From Porodaedalea pini (Eukaryota > Basidiomycota > Agaricomycetes > Hymenochaetales > Hymenochaetaceae), in assembly GCA_002794775.1 (NCBI GenBank), contig NBAY01000003.1:744001-808000 (forward strand): 64,000 nt of DNA, written 5' to 3'. Position numbers and translations under genes: made by a program. This document shows positions 1-12,900 of the stretch, piece by piece. The notes beneath the pieces were generated by a model. The model was not told where the DNA came from, searched no databases, and was given only the letters and a program-made list of their open reading frames with translations. Each line of letters opens with the position of its first letter. The first letter of the stretch is position 1.

Positions 1-2166
1 TCCTAACAATTTCGATGATTTGAAGGAACTGCTCTATACAGATTCAAAAGTCAAGGTAGCTGGTCCGTGCCACTTGTGTCTCTATGTATGTAGGAATGTG
101 GGCTTGACGTCTCGTATTTGTGTACAGGCATAGATGGTATAGGCTCTGGTACCTGATAGACCCTTAATTACTAATACTCTTGCAGTTGATGGTATCCTAC
201 GGGGAAAATTCATGGTAGAGTCTATATCATGCAACCTGCTTTATTTTTCAATCTAATTGTTACGCAATGCACAGTCCAAGGACAAATTCATGAGTGCCGC
301 TTCTTCAGATGGCTTTGGTTTCTGCTCTGTAATTTTGTAAGCTGGCATGCTCAGCCGCCTACACAATTTGCTCACTTTTACAGTGGCTGGGACATGCACG
401 ATTCCGTCTACTCTCGGGAGTTGTTGATTTCGAACAAAGATAATGGTTATCGAGATGTAATTGCTCAGATAGACCTGTCGACGTACCGCAGAATTCCTTG
501 GGAAGGGAATGTTCCTTTTTTCCTTGTCTCATTCCTTGATCCGGAAACGAAGGAACCACTGTGCGTTTGCCCACGCAGTACGCTTCGAAAGGCGATCAAG
601 AAGGCTGAGGATAAGGGATGGGATTGCTTCGCAGGTGTAGAATACGAGGTAAACTCTTACACTGTCTATTAAGCTCCTTTTGTGCGCTGACTTGCATTCA
701 GTATTTTCAATTCGACGGTTTGTCATCCGGAATCCCCTTGCCTCAGGAGACGGATAATCTAACGTCCGAACAAAGAGACACCCAATACACTCGCTGAGAA
801 GAAATTCACTAATCTCAAGCCTCTCACGTCTGGAAGTAAGTATCTTGAGACAAAGATTCGGAAAGGCTGCGTTGTTTATCTGTGTTTTCTCGCAGTGCAT
901 GGTTATTCGCTCTTGCGTACTCAAATGAACAACGAGTATTTCCAAGACCTCTTTGAAAAGAGCCTTAGGTTTGGGATTCCGATAGAAGGGCACCGTACGT
1001 GTATTTTAGCTTCTGTCGTTACAGTTTATCGGCCTTACCAAACGCATACAGATACTGAGACCGGCCCGGGAGTCTATGAGACTGCCCTCGCATATACGCA
1101 TGCCCTTCGAATGGCTGACAATGCGAACCTGTTCAAATACGTCGCAAAAAGCGTAGGCATAAAGCAGGGTGTGGTACCGAGTTTTATGGCTAAGCCTTGG
1201 GCAAATGTAGGTTTCTACGCGCATAGTCATTATCTGACTTAATGTAAACTTATTTCAATGTGCAGCTACCAGGATGCAGCGGGTTTGTTTTTCACATTCA
1301 TTCTTTCTTGTGGAAGCTTAGCTTGCCACCAGACACGTGCATGTATCTTTGAGGGATCAGTCTGGGAGGAACGTCTTTGGAGTTTCAGAAGAGGAACTGA
1401 AGAATGGCGGGCGTAAGGGTGCGAAGTACCCCGATCTCAAGTATGTTAGCCAAGAATGCGAGTGGTTCTTAGGTGGGATTTTAGATGGAATTACTGACGG
1501 TGAGGGTATTTATTCTTTCCTAATTCCCGCTGTCTCATTCTTTTATTTCGACAGTGATGCCTGCAGTGCGTATACCGGTTCTTGATACATCTGTCTCATT
1601 CACAGGCCGCGAGTATTAGCTTGTACCAACCATCAATGGCTATAAGCGCCTTGTCGGCGGTGAGGCATACTGGGCGCCCAACGCTGTCACATACGGCTAC
1701 GACTCCCGTGCCGCATCTATTCGCATCATCTCGCCTCCCTCTGCGCCTCCCTCTGCAACGCGCCTCGAGGTCCGCATTCCTGGCGCAGACATGAACGCTT
1801 ACTTTGCGCTCTCTGCGATCTTCTTGCTCGGTCTGCGCGGTATCGACAGGCGACTCGAACCAGGCCCACCAGTGTCGCACTTCGTGCCCGAAGACCGCGA
1901 GACTGGAAAGGTTAAAATGCTCAGTACATCGCTCGAGAGTGCAACGAAGGCAATGATGAAGCCGGAGAGTATTGCGCGCGAGGAAGCAGTCTTCGGTGAC
2001 GACTTTGTCGAACACTTTGGCGGAACTCGCCAGCACGAAGTGAAATTATGGAACGAAGCAGTAACGAACTGGGAAGGCAGGCTATCCTTTATTTCACTTT
2101 CTGTCGCATGGAGAAACTGACATATGTGCTTTTACTCCAGTTGAACGATATTTGGAACTTGCTTGA
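1..2166 (+). CDS. Glutamine synthetase type I-like protein (5' end outside window)
   Basis: Spliced reading gives a glutamine-synthetase catalytic domain of the fungal FluG/GS-I-like kind, which would ligate ammonia or an amine to glutamate; the exact substrate is not certain. Seen in order: VAGIDVDGILRGKF, GWDMHDSVYS, a beta-strand block around WDCFAGVEYE, MHGYSLLRTQ, HTETGPGVYETALAY, the GCSGHVHVSL ATP-site block and NGYKRLVGGEAYWAPN with the following YGYDSRAASIRI. The protein ends ERYLELA at 2164-2166. The start lies left of position 1. Exons include 1-62, a 9-nt exon 128-136 and one starting at 186; the last junction uses a GC donor at 2077 and an acceptor before 2141. It converges on the reductase gene to the right. 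Family assignment is firm; the biological role is inference. Confidence 0.88.
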
Positions 2167-2330
2167 GCTTCGTCATTCCGTGAATTTTATCAGATCCTAC
2201 ATACTCATGTCTGATACCTGTACATCCACATATTCCAAAACAACCTTGTAATACTATTACACACGTCGTAAATTAGATTGGCTTTGATATTTTCTTGGGT
2301 GGTGCGAATACATGAACTTGCGTCCAACAT

Positions 2331-3618
2331 TTATTTTTTCGCGGGCTGTCCAAGCTCTGATGCCCGCTCGGTAGCGACTTGGATGGCACGCGCAATAGTG
2401 GAACGAACTTTGCCATCTTCAAGTGTCAGAAGTCCGGCAATGGTACATCCTCCGGGGGCTGGTACGATTATAAGATCGAGCAAGAGCTAAGTGCTAAAAT
2501 TTGACTTACTGGTGACAGCATCTTTTATTTGTGCTGGATGCGAGCCGGATTGAAGCGCCATTCGAGCGGCGCCTTGTAAGGCTACAAATAAATCCCAAGT
2601 AAGTAAAAAAAAGAAGCTGCATTCATTTATGCAGACCGCGACGAAGACGTACTCTGTGCAGCAAGTTCAAGGGCCTCAGCACGAGGAAGGCCCATCATCA
2701 CGCCGCCATCGGCCATTGCTTCGAGGAATACGCATGCGAACGCAGGTCCACTCGCGCTCACTGCCGTACATGCATCAAAGTTCTTCTCGGGGAGGAAACG
2801 ACATCGTCCGATCGAAGAAAAAATGCGCAAGATTATTTGGCGATCAATCTCAGCTTCGGGCCCAGAGGGAAGAGTAGACACCACTGTCATGCCCTCACGT
2901 ATCTAGTGCATAACAAAAAAAAAAAGACGCGATCAGAACTCCGTATTCCGGGGTCATGAAAAGTTTTGAATGCACCTTGCATGGAGTATTGGGCATGGCA
3001 CGAACAACACGTGTTGAAGGGCGGACCAAGGCTTCCAGCTGCGAAATGGTTACACCGGCGAGGATGCTGATCAGCAATTTGCCTTCAAGAGCTTCATTCA
3101 TGCCCGGTTGGGAGAGTGCAGAGTGCGCCATTTGAGGTTTTACACTTAATACGATACAATACGTCAGTTCTTTTCGTTTCCCGAAGGATCAGACGATACA
3201 AACGTACCACAGCAATACAACATCCGCTTCCTTCACGCTTTCTACATTCTCGCCAGCGACGATTTCCACAGAGTCGCTGAGGCTGCCTTTCCCATGGAAG
3301 TTCTTTACAAGATATCGCACGCTTTCCTCTCTACTCACGCACGCGATGAAGCGGGAAGGAAGCGAAGTATCCGGTGCGCCGACTGGTGTGGACGTGCCGG
3401 ATGTGTGATGCTCCCATTTTGGCACTGCATAAGAAGAAGGAGCAGAGGAAAGGCTTCCATTACGATGGGAGTAGTTGGGCAACTGCTCAAGACTGGCAAC
3501 GACGCCAGAGAGAACAGCGACTCCCATTGTCCCGCATCCTAAATTTATGTCATGAATTTCCTACTTCTTAGATCATTCAAGAGGTCGCCTCACCAAGCAC
3601 ACACAGAGTATAGCCCAT
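2331..3618 (-). CDS. PRO3: Pyrroline-5-carboxylate reductase
   Basis: Catalyses the last step of proline synthesis, NAD(P)H-dependent reduction of pyrroline-5-carboxylate. The first exon (ATG at 3618-3616) encodes MGYTLCVL and splices to GCGTMGVAVLSG, forming the Rossmann GxGxxG nucleotide site. Later blocks are LLCVKPQMAHSAL, LISILAGVTISQLE, VVRAMPNTPCKV, a stretch ending in VSASGPAFACVFLEAMADGGV, and the C-terminal TPGGCTIAGLLTLEDGKVR, all hallmarks of the family. It ends GQPAKK followed by TAA at 2333-2331. Introns are short GT-AG. The gene shares a 241-bp divergent region with ALG13. Length and motifs are complete, so it looks functional. The symbol follows the yeast name. Confidence 0.93.
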
Positions 3619-3859
3619 GTCTAGTATGTCTCTAGGTTTCTAGAGCCTCAGGATGCGTAGAGATGGAAAGCAAATGTAGCGAGAGTAAGAGGCATACAGC
3701 CATCTGGCACAAATCTGGCAAAAAATGTGGAAGTCGCGTCGCCCAAAAGCACGCGACGCATAGGCTATTTTTGTTTCTTGCAACTAGGACTCACTCGATG
3801 CTCGACCTGATCCATCGAACATACCCTTGCAACTGACTCTCTTGTATGCCCTGCACATA

Positions 3860-4492
3860 ATGCGTGCATTTTTAACCGTCGGCTCGACGTACTTCGACGA
3901 GCTTGTAGAAGCAGCCCTCTCTGAACCAGTCTTGCAGTCACTGCACAAAAAAGGGTTCATGCATCTCGTCGTACAATGCGGAAAATATCCCGCTGCATCG
4001 AAGCTAGACGATGGTGATGGTGACGGGCCATGGGAATGGTCTGAAGAAGGCATTAAGATCGAACTGTGGAGGTATAAACCCACACTGAAAGCTGAATATG
4101 ATACCGCAAATCTGGTTATAAGCCATGCAGGTACGTCCAGAAGCTAAAGCATGGGAAGATATGTGATATATCGATGACAGGTTCGGGGACTATTCTCGAT
4201 GTCCTGAGGTTGGGAAAGCCTATGATTGTCGTGCCGAACCCATCATTGCTAGACAATCATCAAGTTGATCTCGCATCTGAACTTGACAAACTTGGACATC
4301 TGAAAGCGAGCACTACGCAGTAAGCCTAGTCTGTTTGTACGCGGTCCATCCTAGAATCATGACATTTGACACCACGACAGGACACTGGCGATGGACATTG
4401 AGTCCTTTGAGATGAATAATCTGGCTCCATTTCCACCAATGGACCGGACCAGATTTCGCAATATCTTGGACGAAGAAATGGGATTTCTGTGA
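3860..4492 (+). CDS. ALG13: UDP-GlcNAc transferase catalytic subunit Alg13
   Basis: Catalytic half of the Alg13/Alg14 complex that adds the second GlcNAc to dolichol-PP-GlcNAc on the cytosolic ER face in N-glycan assembly. The protein begins [16 protein letters not shown], the family's N-terminal loop, and contains HLVVQCGK, then [18 protein letters not shown] and [17 protein letters not shown], the conserved UDP-GlcNAc binding C-terminal block, before ending LDEEMGFL. Two introns were placed, after ISHAG and after KASTTQ. An in-frame ATG at 3827 exists, but the family start pattern favours 3860. No membrane segment is seen; Alg14 would anchor it. Confidence 0.9.
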
Positions 4493-4645
4493 GGAATCAC
4501 ACTTCAGGGAAAGGCTTTGGACTTGTAGAAATAGTGTATCGTTCTGCCCTTAGCTCAATTATTATTGTGCCTTGCATGTCGAGGGATTCCTGATTTGGCC
4601 GGAAGTCAATGCTCGAATGGAGATCAATACCATGCTTCTACCACC

Positions 4646-5688
4646 ATGCCCAGCAAAGCCGTTATATCTACTACTACTTCAGCAGTCTCACCGGGAACTT
4701 ATGAAGACACTTATGTTCATTCTGTGTACGATACTATTGCCCGTCATTTTTCGTCGACTCGCTATAAACCGTGGCCAGTCGTAGCTACTTTCCTTAACAG
4801 CATTCCTTCCGGACACATTGGACTTGATGCAGGATGCGGCAACGGAAAATACTTGATCGCTCCGAATGAGAGAGAAGGAACATATTGGATTATTGGCCTA
4901 GATAGGAGCGCTCGATTGCTAGACATCGCGAAGCGTGCTGGAGATAGGGATAGAGAATGTGTCCTCGGTGATGTTCTGGAGGCTCCTTGGAGAGCTGGCG
5001 CTTTCGTGAGTGATATAGTCGTAGCACAGAGCATTACTTTTCAAATACTTATATACTACCTTCCAGGATTTTGCGATTTCTATCGCAACAATTCACCATC
5101 TCTCAACGTCCGAGCGGCGGAAGAAATCTATCCAGGTGAAGACATTAAGTGCGTCCTGTTCATGGTAGCCTGACCACTTAACTACTGCCATTTGCTTCTG
5201 TCTACCAGAGCTTACTCAGATGTCTGTCGCCTTCTCATGGTCGAGGTCTCATTTATGTCTGGGCAATACAGCAAGATAACCTGTCTAAACGGTCTGTGCC
5301 GAATCCTACCGGAGAGACTGACCAGGTGCACAAAGGGCAAGACGTCTTCGTGCCTTGGGTGTTGTCAGAAAGCTCCGCATCTCGCAAGTCAGAGAAATTT
5401 TCATCAAAGCAAAACCTAGAATCGTCCATTGACGAAGAGGAACGAAACTCGGACGAGAAAGGCGCGGGCGTCTTCAATCGTTATTATCATATGTTCGATG
5501 AAGGAGAGTTGCGAGAGCTAGTAATAAATGCAGCAAATGAAATGGGTATCTACGAGGACTTGCCAGAACCCGAGAAGCATCCTTCGCATTCTCCAAACGA
5601 TACACCGAGGAAGGGGTTCATAGAAATAGTGAAAGACGATTGGGAGCGATCGAATTACTACATCGAGTTCCGATTGTATCAGAAATAG
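4646..5688 (+). CDS. TRM9: tRNA (carboxymethyluridine34-5-O)-methyltransferase Trm9
   Basis: SAM-dependent methyltransferase that, with Trm112, completes the mcm5U34 wobble modification in tRNA. Seen: YVHSVYDTIARHFSSTRYKPWP, whose parts match the family's N-terminal signature; motif I, HIGLDAGCGNGKYL; IIGLDRSARLL; and, after splicing, DFAISIATIHHLSTSERR and GRGLIYVWAIQQD. The C-terminal VFNRYYHMFDEGELREL and FIEIVKDDWERSNYY blocks are also typical. Two introns: one after WRAGAF (donor near 5007) and one after RRKKSIQ, joining at SLLRCLSP. An upstream in-frame extension from 4565 is not supported. A charged stretch (residues rich in S, E, K) sits between the core and the C-terminal block, as in other fungal copies. 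Confidence 0.9.
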
Positions 5689-5871
5689 GATTGCAGTTAT
5701 TGAATGGACGACCTTTTGCATGGTTTTTCCTTTTTCTACTCTTCGAGAAGCAGCGTAGATGCATACAGAAAGTGACAACAGCTCGACAAAGAGAGCATTT
5801 TTTTGATTGCCAAATGCAAGAATACAAGACTGATAACAACGACAAAGACCAGATAATAAAGCGAGTACAGA

Positions 5872-6637
<766 letters not shown>

Positions 6638-7130
6638 GATTTTAATGGGTAAGTCTGAGTTGAACTTAGAACGAGGAAAAAGCTTGAATTCCCTGTCCTC
6701 GTCGTGCTGAACACTTCGGAAATTTCTGCTTACATAATCAGTCCTTGATTCGATTCCCGAGGTTGCAATTTGCGAAGTTCCTTTTATTGACGCAAAAAAC
6801 ACCTGAGGCAGGAGGTAGTACATACGACAATATCAATGAACCATCACTACGAAGGACAGAGCTAATGAGGATCCATAATGCTGAAAGCAATATCAGCATT
6901 AATGGGAGTTATTGGAAAGGACAGGCACCGTTCTGACCACTGAAAGAGGAGTTAAAAAACACGGCGAAGCGCGTGCGCCGTGCGACGCGCTCATCAACGA
7001 CGCGCCTTAAGCTTGTCACCACAGCAACTTTAAACACCAGCAGTCACGTCCATCCAGCATTTACACATCGCAAAACGTCGAGAGTGACTCTTAATATCGT
7101 AGACGTTACAAGCTGCCTTAAAGGACCAGC
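6638..7130. promoter_or_regulatory. Divergent intergenic region EGD2 / EXO70
   Basis: 493 bp between the start codons of EGD2 (-) and EXO70 (+). No ORF with protein-like content, no repeat and no clear TATA element were recognised. It presumably holds both promoters and 5' UTRs; this is inferred from position only. Confidence 0.45.
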
Positions 7131-9500
7131 ATGGAGGATGAAGCAGCAGAGATTGAGCTGGTGAGAAACCCACACATGGTCTTCGAATACCCAACTTATC
7201 GAACCGACGAGAGCTAGAGCAAAATCTTAACAAGACGCGTCAAATATCGCAACGGATGATCTCAATTCTCACCAACTTTGACACTCGCCTCGTAAAGCTG
7301 GAGAAGTCAATCCTGCCTCTGCACAATTCTACGCAATTGCTAAACAGGAGATCTGCGAGTGAGGATGCCAATAAGGGTTATTGAACCTCTCCTGACGTTT
7401 GAATAGATATTGAGAGCACTCTTCAGCTCATTGACGAGGTTGCCTCGAGTCAACAGGGTCTTGCGGATGAGGAGGGTTTGATTCTTCGAGGGTATGCGAA
7501 TCGATTGCACTTTCAAAGCTCTTATTGACCTTGTGAACTCCTTAGTCCTCAAGCAACACAACTGGACGTATACATCGACGCTCTCGAGCGCATGAATGCT
7601 AGCATTGCCTTCAAAGGAACTTCTTCGGAGGAATCCCGAGAGACGGTAAGACAGATATAGCAAGCATTATGACCGGCTACTTAGTGCGCCCTTCCACCAC
7701 AGGCACGTCTAGTCGAGGCTGGCACGAAGAAGCTCGCGCAACTCTACACAAAGTTCGTCGCTGAGGCATCGTCTGGCACACCACCAGTACGAAGCTCCAT
7801 TGATAATAATCCGAACGTCATACTCGTGCCCTTTCCTGAAGACATCGTACAAACGTTGCAACCAATCGTTTCGTTCTTACGCACACTTCCCATCCCTGCG
7901 ACCCACCCGTCTCATCCTGCTGCAGTAGCTATACAGTCGGGGTTATTGGATGCACAGAGAGGTTATGCAGACATGCGAGGCGCTTGGATACGTAAATGCC
8001 TTGAATCTGATGCGAAGCGAGTCGTCGAAGGTCGTGGTGAAGGCTATGGCAGTGGCAGAGATACAAATGCGGCCGAGGCTGGTATCAAGGAGGGCCGGGA
8101 TTTTGGTACCTGGGTTGAGGGAGTAATAAGCGTCGCAGAGGTGCATTTTCTCTCTTATTTTAATGGGAACACTCTTTCCTGATGATCATGTAGAATGAGT
8201 ACGGCATTCTAGCTGAGCTTGCTCTTCTCCCTTCGCCAGCTCATCTTTCAGGTACCTATGCCTCGCTTCTCACGCCATTACTCACTCTTCTTTCCACTTC
8301 GCTTACTCAACTCACGAACCGTGTCAAGCGTGCTCTACATCACAACGCTTTCCTTGCGCTCTCCGCTCATGCTTACTTAGCAAGTCCGGAAATAACACAA
8401 CGTTGGGAGGATACCGTTAAAAGGCGTGCAAGCGGGTCGACAGCCAATGTCAACGTCCTGAAGGAAGGACTGCACAGTCTGCGTGCAGTATGCCTTCGAA
8501 GTTTCCCCGAGTTTCTTGCAGATATCAAACTTGCTGCGGTACCGAGGACGGAGATTGGGACAGATGTCGCCGACATCACCGAAACCGTGAGGTTTAATTT
8601 CCTTCTCGACTGGTATCTCACACTGAAAAGATCACAGGTCCTGAAATATATGACGGCCATTCCTGCAGTTCAGGATGCAGTCGGTGCCTCGTTGCTAACA
8701 CTCGGAGACGGCAACTGGAAAATGGGAGAGGGTGTTCAGGTTTCCAAAGGACCAAAGCTTGGAGAGGGGGACGAGAGCGTCATAATTGAGCACTACTTCT
8801 GTGAGTTCCGTGATAACGTGGACTATTCTATCGAACTTAAGATTGCTGCAGACGATATCATCATGACGACTCTATCAACACTGACGACTCTTTCTCGCTC
8901 ATCGCGTCGACCCGCCTTTGGGGCCATCTTTCTTCTCAATAATGTCTCATATTTCCTTAATTCCCTGCTCTTCTCATCCTCAGAGACGGCGCCAGTAGAA
9001 GCATTACTCGCCCCGCCAGCACGAAACGCACTTCAATCTGGATTCCGCACGGCGAAGGCTGGCTACTTCGACGCAAACTATTCGCCATTGCTACAGGCGC
9101 TCGGCGACGGACCAGGATCTGGGGGTGGAAGTGGTAAAGCTGCAGTGAAGGAGAAGTTTACACGCTTCTTTGATCTCTTTGAAGAGATTGTTGAACGCCA
9201 CCGAGCCGTGCGCGTCTTGCCAGACGATGACCGTGGACGAGAGGCGTTGGCAGAGGAAGCGGCGAGGCTCGTTGTTCCTAGTCTGCAGCGATTCATCCAG
9301 AAGAACAAAGATTTTAGCAAAAGTAAGCTACTAGTTTGTTCATTTATCTACCATGTTACTAATGTATATCTTACTTTGCCTTAGACCCTCAGAAGTGTAT
9401 GTGATATTTCATGTCTTCATTTACCGAGCTAGCTGACTTCTTTCCAGACATCAAATCGTCCCCGGAGGAGATAGAAAAGCAGATAAGGAGGCTGTATTAA
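7131..9500 (+). CDS. EXO70: Exocyst complex component Exo70
   Basis: Exocyst subunit that binds PI(4,5)P2 and Rho GTPases and tethers secretory vesicles at the plasma membrane. The N-terminal coiled region starts MEDEAAEIEL and continues with SQRMISILTNFDTRLVKLE. The large helical Exo70 domain follows, with IFLLNNVSYFLNSLL and FTRFFDLFEEIVERHRAVRV, and the C-terminus is KNPQKYIKSSPEEIEKQIRR, the conserved membrane-binding end. Several short introns; the last junctions pass through a 12-nt exon at 9385-9396. Total about 630 residues, normal for the family. The start is the first ATG in frame with the conserved N-terminal heptad region. The retrotransposon island begins within 420 bp downstream. 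Confidence 0.92.
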
Positions 9501-9919
9501 ACCCAGGATGTTGTAAGGTTTTCTGTATGTGTCACTTGGCTGTCTTATTATTTACTGTTAACCTCATGGATCAAGCTTATACATTCTTTGCATTTGATAT
9601 ATATATATATTAATAGCCGCTATTTTTTTTCCAATACCATCTCAGACCAAGTGACATTGTAATTCAGTTCAGATGTAGATATTTCAATTATCACAAAGCT
9701 CGGTTGTAGAGGGACTGTAGCGGGACCTTTGAATTTCTTCTTGACTCTGGGGGCTTCGTTAGATCACGTGGTGAGTCATTTATAATCTCTGCTATCTACT
9801 CCTAACAGACTACCAACCGCAACGGAAAAGAGACAAGACAAAGACATCACGACGTAGAGCGTAAATGGAGTGTAATCGTAACCGTAAAGGATGAGCATAA
9901 CAAAGCATGGGATTTGGGA
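9501..9919. other. EXO70 3' flank and presumed LINE 3' UTR
   Basis: No gene. It contains an AT dinucleotide run near 9598-9611 and a run of eight T at about 9625-9632. On the minus strand that run would be an A tail and could mark the LINE 3' end, but no matching target duplication was found, so the boundary is not fixed. Confidence 0.4.
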
Positions 9920-12900
9920 CTAAAGGTAATAGGATGGAGGTAAATCAGATAAAAGAGGCATGCTGTGCGGCGGGCGACGGAATGAAAAATATGCAAATTT
10001 TAAGAGGAGAAGAAAGTTATTTGGACGAAACCAATCAGAGAAAGCCAAAGGTAGAGATCGTTGACGAAAAAGGCCATTGCGAACTAATGCAAAATAAGGG
10101 CAACAATTAAGAGAATGACGGACATCATGTTTGATGCACAATGGGTCCGGGCAACGCGGGGTTAGATTTTGGTTATGCAAATTGAGCGCGTTCAGCATGA
10201 GGCTGGCGGCATGTGAAAGAACTGAGCGGTGTATCATCTTCCTTGGAGAAAGCTTCAGGAATGGGTGTAAAGATCGGGTTGGATGAAGGATGAACGAGGA
10301 TGGCTCGAGTATGGAGCGATGTCCATGCAAATTTATGATGTTGGCTTTCCAAACTCGAAGGAGGTTGAGCTGTACTTGCACCTTCAGATTGGGGAGCGAG
10401 TCTGGTATGGTCTCACGATGGGGTTTGGATGCAGCGTCTTTTGCCAACTTGTCGGCTTTAGGATTGCCCAGTACTCCACGATGGGATGGGAGCCACTGGA
10501 TCGTGATGTGGGAGGCCTCATGGTGGAGGGCTAAGAAAATCCCGCATAGACGATGGAAAGTGATTATGAAGTCTGCATGGCGAGCGTCATCTGAAAAGAT
10601 GAGCTGGACGCAATTAAGCGAGTCGGAGACGATATGAATGTGGACGGGCGTGAAGCATTTTGAAAGGAGAGATGAGATACGACGCATGGCTGCGATGAGC
10701 GCTTCCTGCTCTTCAAACAGTATGTTTGATCGAGAGTGCGCTGCTGAAGAAAAGACAGCGAGTTCTTGCTGATTGTGCATGATAACAAATCCGTGGCCGC
10801 CGTTGTAGTAACCATCGGCATCAGGGATGATGGAGCCATCTGTAAAGATAAAATACTGATAGGGAGGAGGATGTAGGAAGAAAGAATTGAAAGTACGAAT
10901 GGCCCGGGGCCATTGCTCTAATGAAGGAATAGGAGTCATGATAAGACGCGAATGAATTGGAGTAAAAGACGGGAAAGAAGTAACTTTGGGGATATGAATG
11001 TCAGGAAGAAGTGATGACATTAAATATTGATGTGGGGCGGGGACATTTTTTGAATGGGCAAAATAAGACAAGAGAAATCGCTGAGCAAGTGATCGGATAA
11101 AAAGGGGGAGAGGTGGACAAGATAGAAAGGATTCAGCCACAGACGGATGAATGTATGCATGGAAGATAGAATGAAAAAAGCGATCTTGTGTTTTTTGGAG
11201 AATAGAGGAGATAAGTGGAGATTCCGGAAACAGAACGGCGCCGTAAATGGCAACAGAGCGAACTAAACCAAAGTAAAGAAGGCGAGCATATTGAAAGTAA
11301 GCGCCATTAGACTGATTGAAAAGGAAGTGGCGCTGATGAAGGGTAGAATGGGCTTTATTTGCCCGAGATTCGAAATGAAGTTTAGGTGAGAGATCGTACG
11401 AAAAAATGACTCCCAACCAAGTAAGGTGGCGTGATGGGCGAATGATGTGATTATTTGGTAAGGACAGAGCCGCTGTAGATGACGAAGGGGAGTTTGTTAA
11501 GAAAAAACGGAAGGTGAAGCCGGCAACAGAATGATGAGGGATAATATGGAGAAGTTCGATGGCGTCAGGGTCAATAGATAGGCCAATAGATTGGAATTGG
11601 AGAGAAAGGAATTGAAATTGGTTACGAAGGCACACTAAGTTTGTGCGTATGTTAAGTGACCGAGCATAAAGAAGGTGGTCATCCATATATGCGAGTAAAG
11701 GACGATGAGAACCAAAGCGAGTGTTGTAAGCAGTGATAACGTCGGCTGCCACGAAAATAGAAATAAGAGGGGACAGCGGAGACCCTTGGGGGACGCCGCG
11801 ATTGGGTTTGATAAACGGGGTGGAAAAGAAGTTGTTGAAATGGATCAAAATTGGACAGTTTTGAAGCCAGGATGATAGAATGTGAATAATGTTGGGGTGA
11901 ACGTTAGAACGAATGAGTTTGGAAAGAAGAAAGTCATGAGAGATGTTGTCGAAAAAACCTTGAATGTCCACTGTAAGGATCGAAGTGATGAGGTATCGGT
12001 TTCGGCGGTATCTGGCATTAAAGCCATCACCACCACTCATAATGAAAGGTTGGTTGAGAATAGTGGAAAGTAAATCATAACAGGCGGTGAGAGAAGAACG
12101 GTGTTTTCGACACCCATGTTGAGCGTCAGGAAGAAGGTTATTAAGTTTGAAAAAGGGTTGAAGAAGATTAAAAAGAATGCGTTCAAAAAGTTTGCCTATA
12201 GTGTCCACCAGGGTAATAGGTCAGAATGCCCTAGGGACTGTAAAGTCAGTTTGCTTGGGCTTGGGAATGAACGTAACGAGGGAGGTTTTAAAAGGAAGCG
12301 GGAAATGACCAAACTTCAAACACAAGGAGAAGAGGTCCACGAAAAACTGCCCGTGATGCTTGACTAGGAGCTCCAAATGTTTATACGAGATGTGGCTATT
12401 GCCAGGACTCGTTTTGCGATCGATGCCTTGGAGTGCAGCGTGAATGTCGCTCATTTCGATTGGACGAAAGTCGCGGAGGGCGGGAAGGGGTATGACCTCC
12501 GTTACGGACGTTAATGATGGGAAGAACGTCTCACGAAAGAGGGATGATTTATCGGATTCAGTCGTGGTGAATAACCCGTTCGACATTCGAAGTGCGCCAA
12601 TAGGGGCGCGGCGACGAGCCATGCCCAAGTGCTGGTTACGCCACACAGAGCGCGCGTCAGATTGTTGTAGTCGAGAGCCAAAGAAAGCATTTTTGGCCCA
12701 GGTGGTTTCGATGTCGAGGCGCTTCTTAGAGCCCGGGTTGGGATTACAACAGTGTTTGCGATAAAGTCTCGAGCACGCTTCGGACCACCAGTTATTGGGG
12801 CCAAAGTACGAGCGGGCTTTTCGTTTCTGAAGGAAAAGGGTAGCAAAATTTGATAAGGATGAATTGAGCGAAGCAAGAAGGTCGTCCAGCACCTTAGGAG

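Noticed and set aside
9598..9632. AT run and T8 as the LINE 3' boundary
   Set aside because: Plausible A tail of the LINE, but no target duplication matching the 5' side near 22.2-22.36 kb was found, so the boundary is not claimed.
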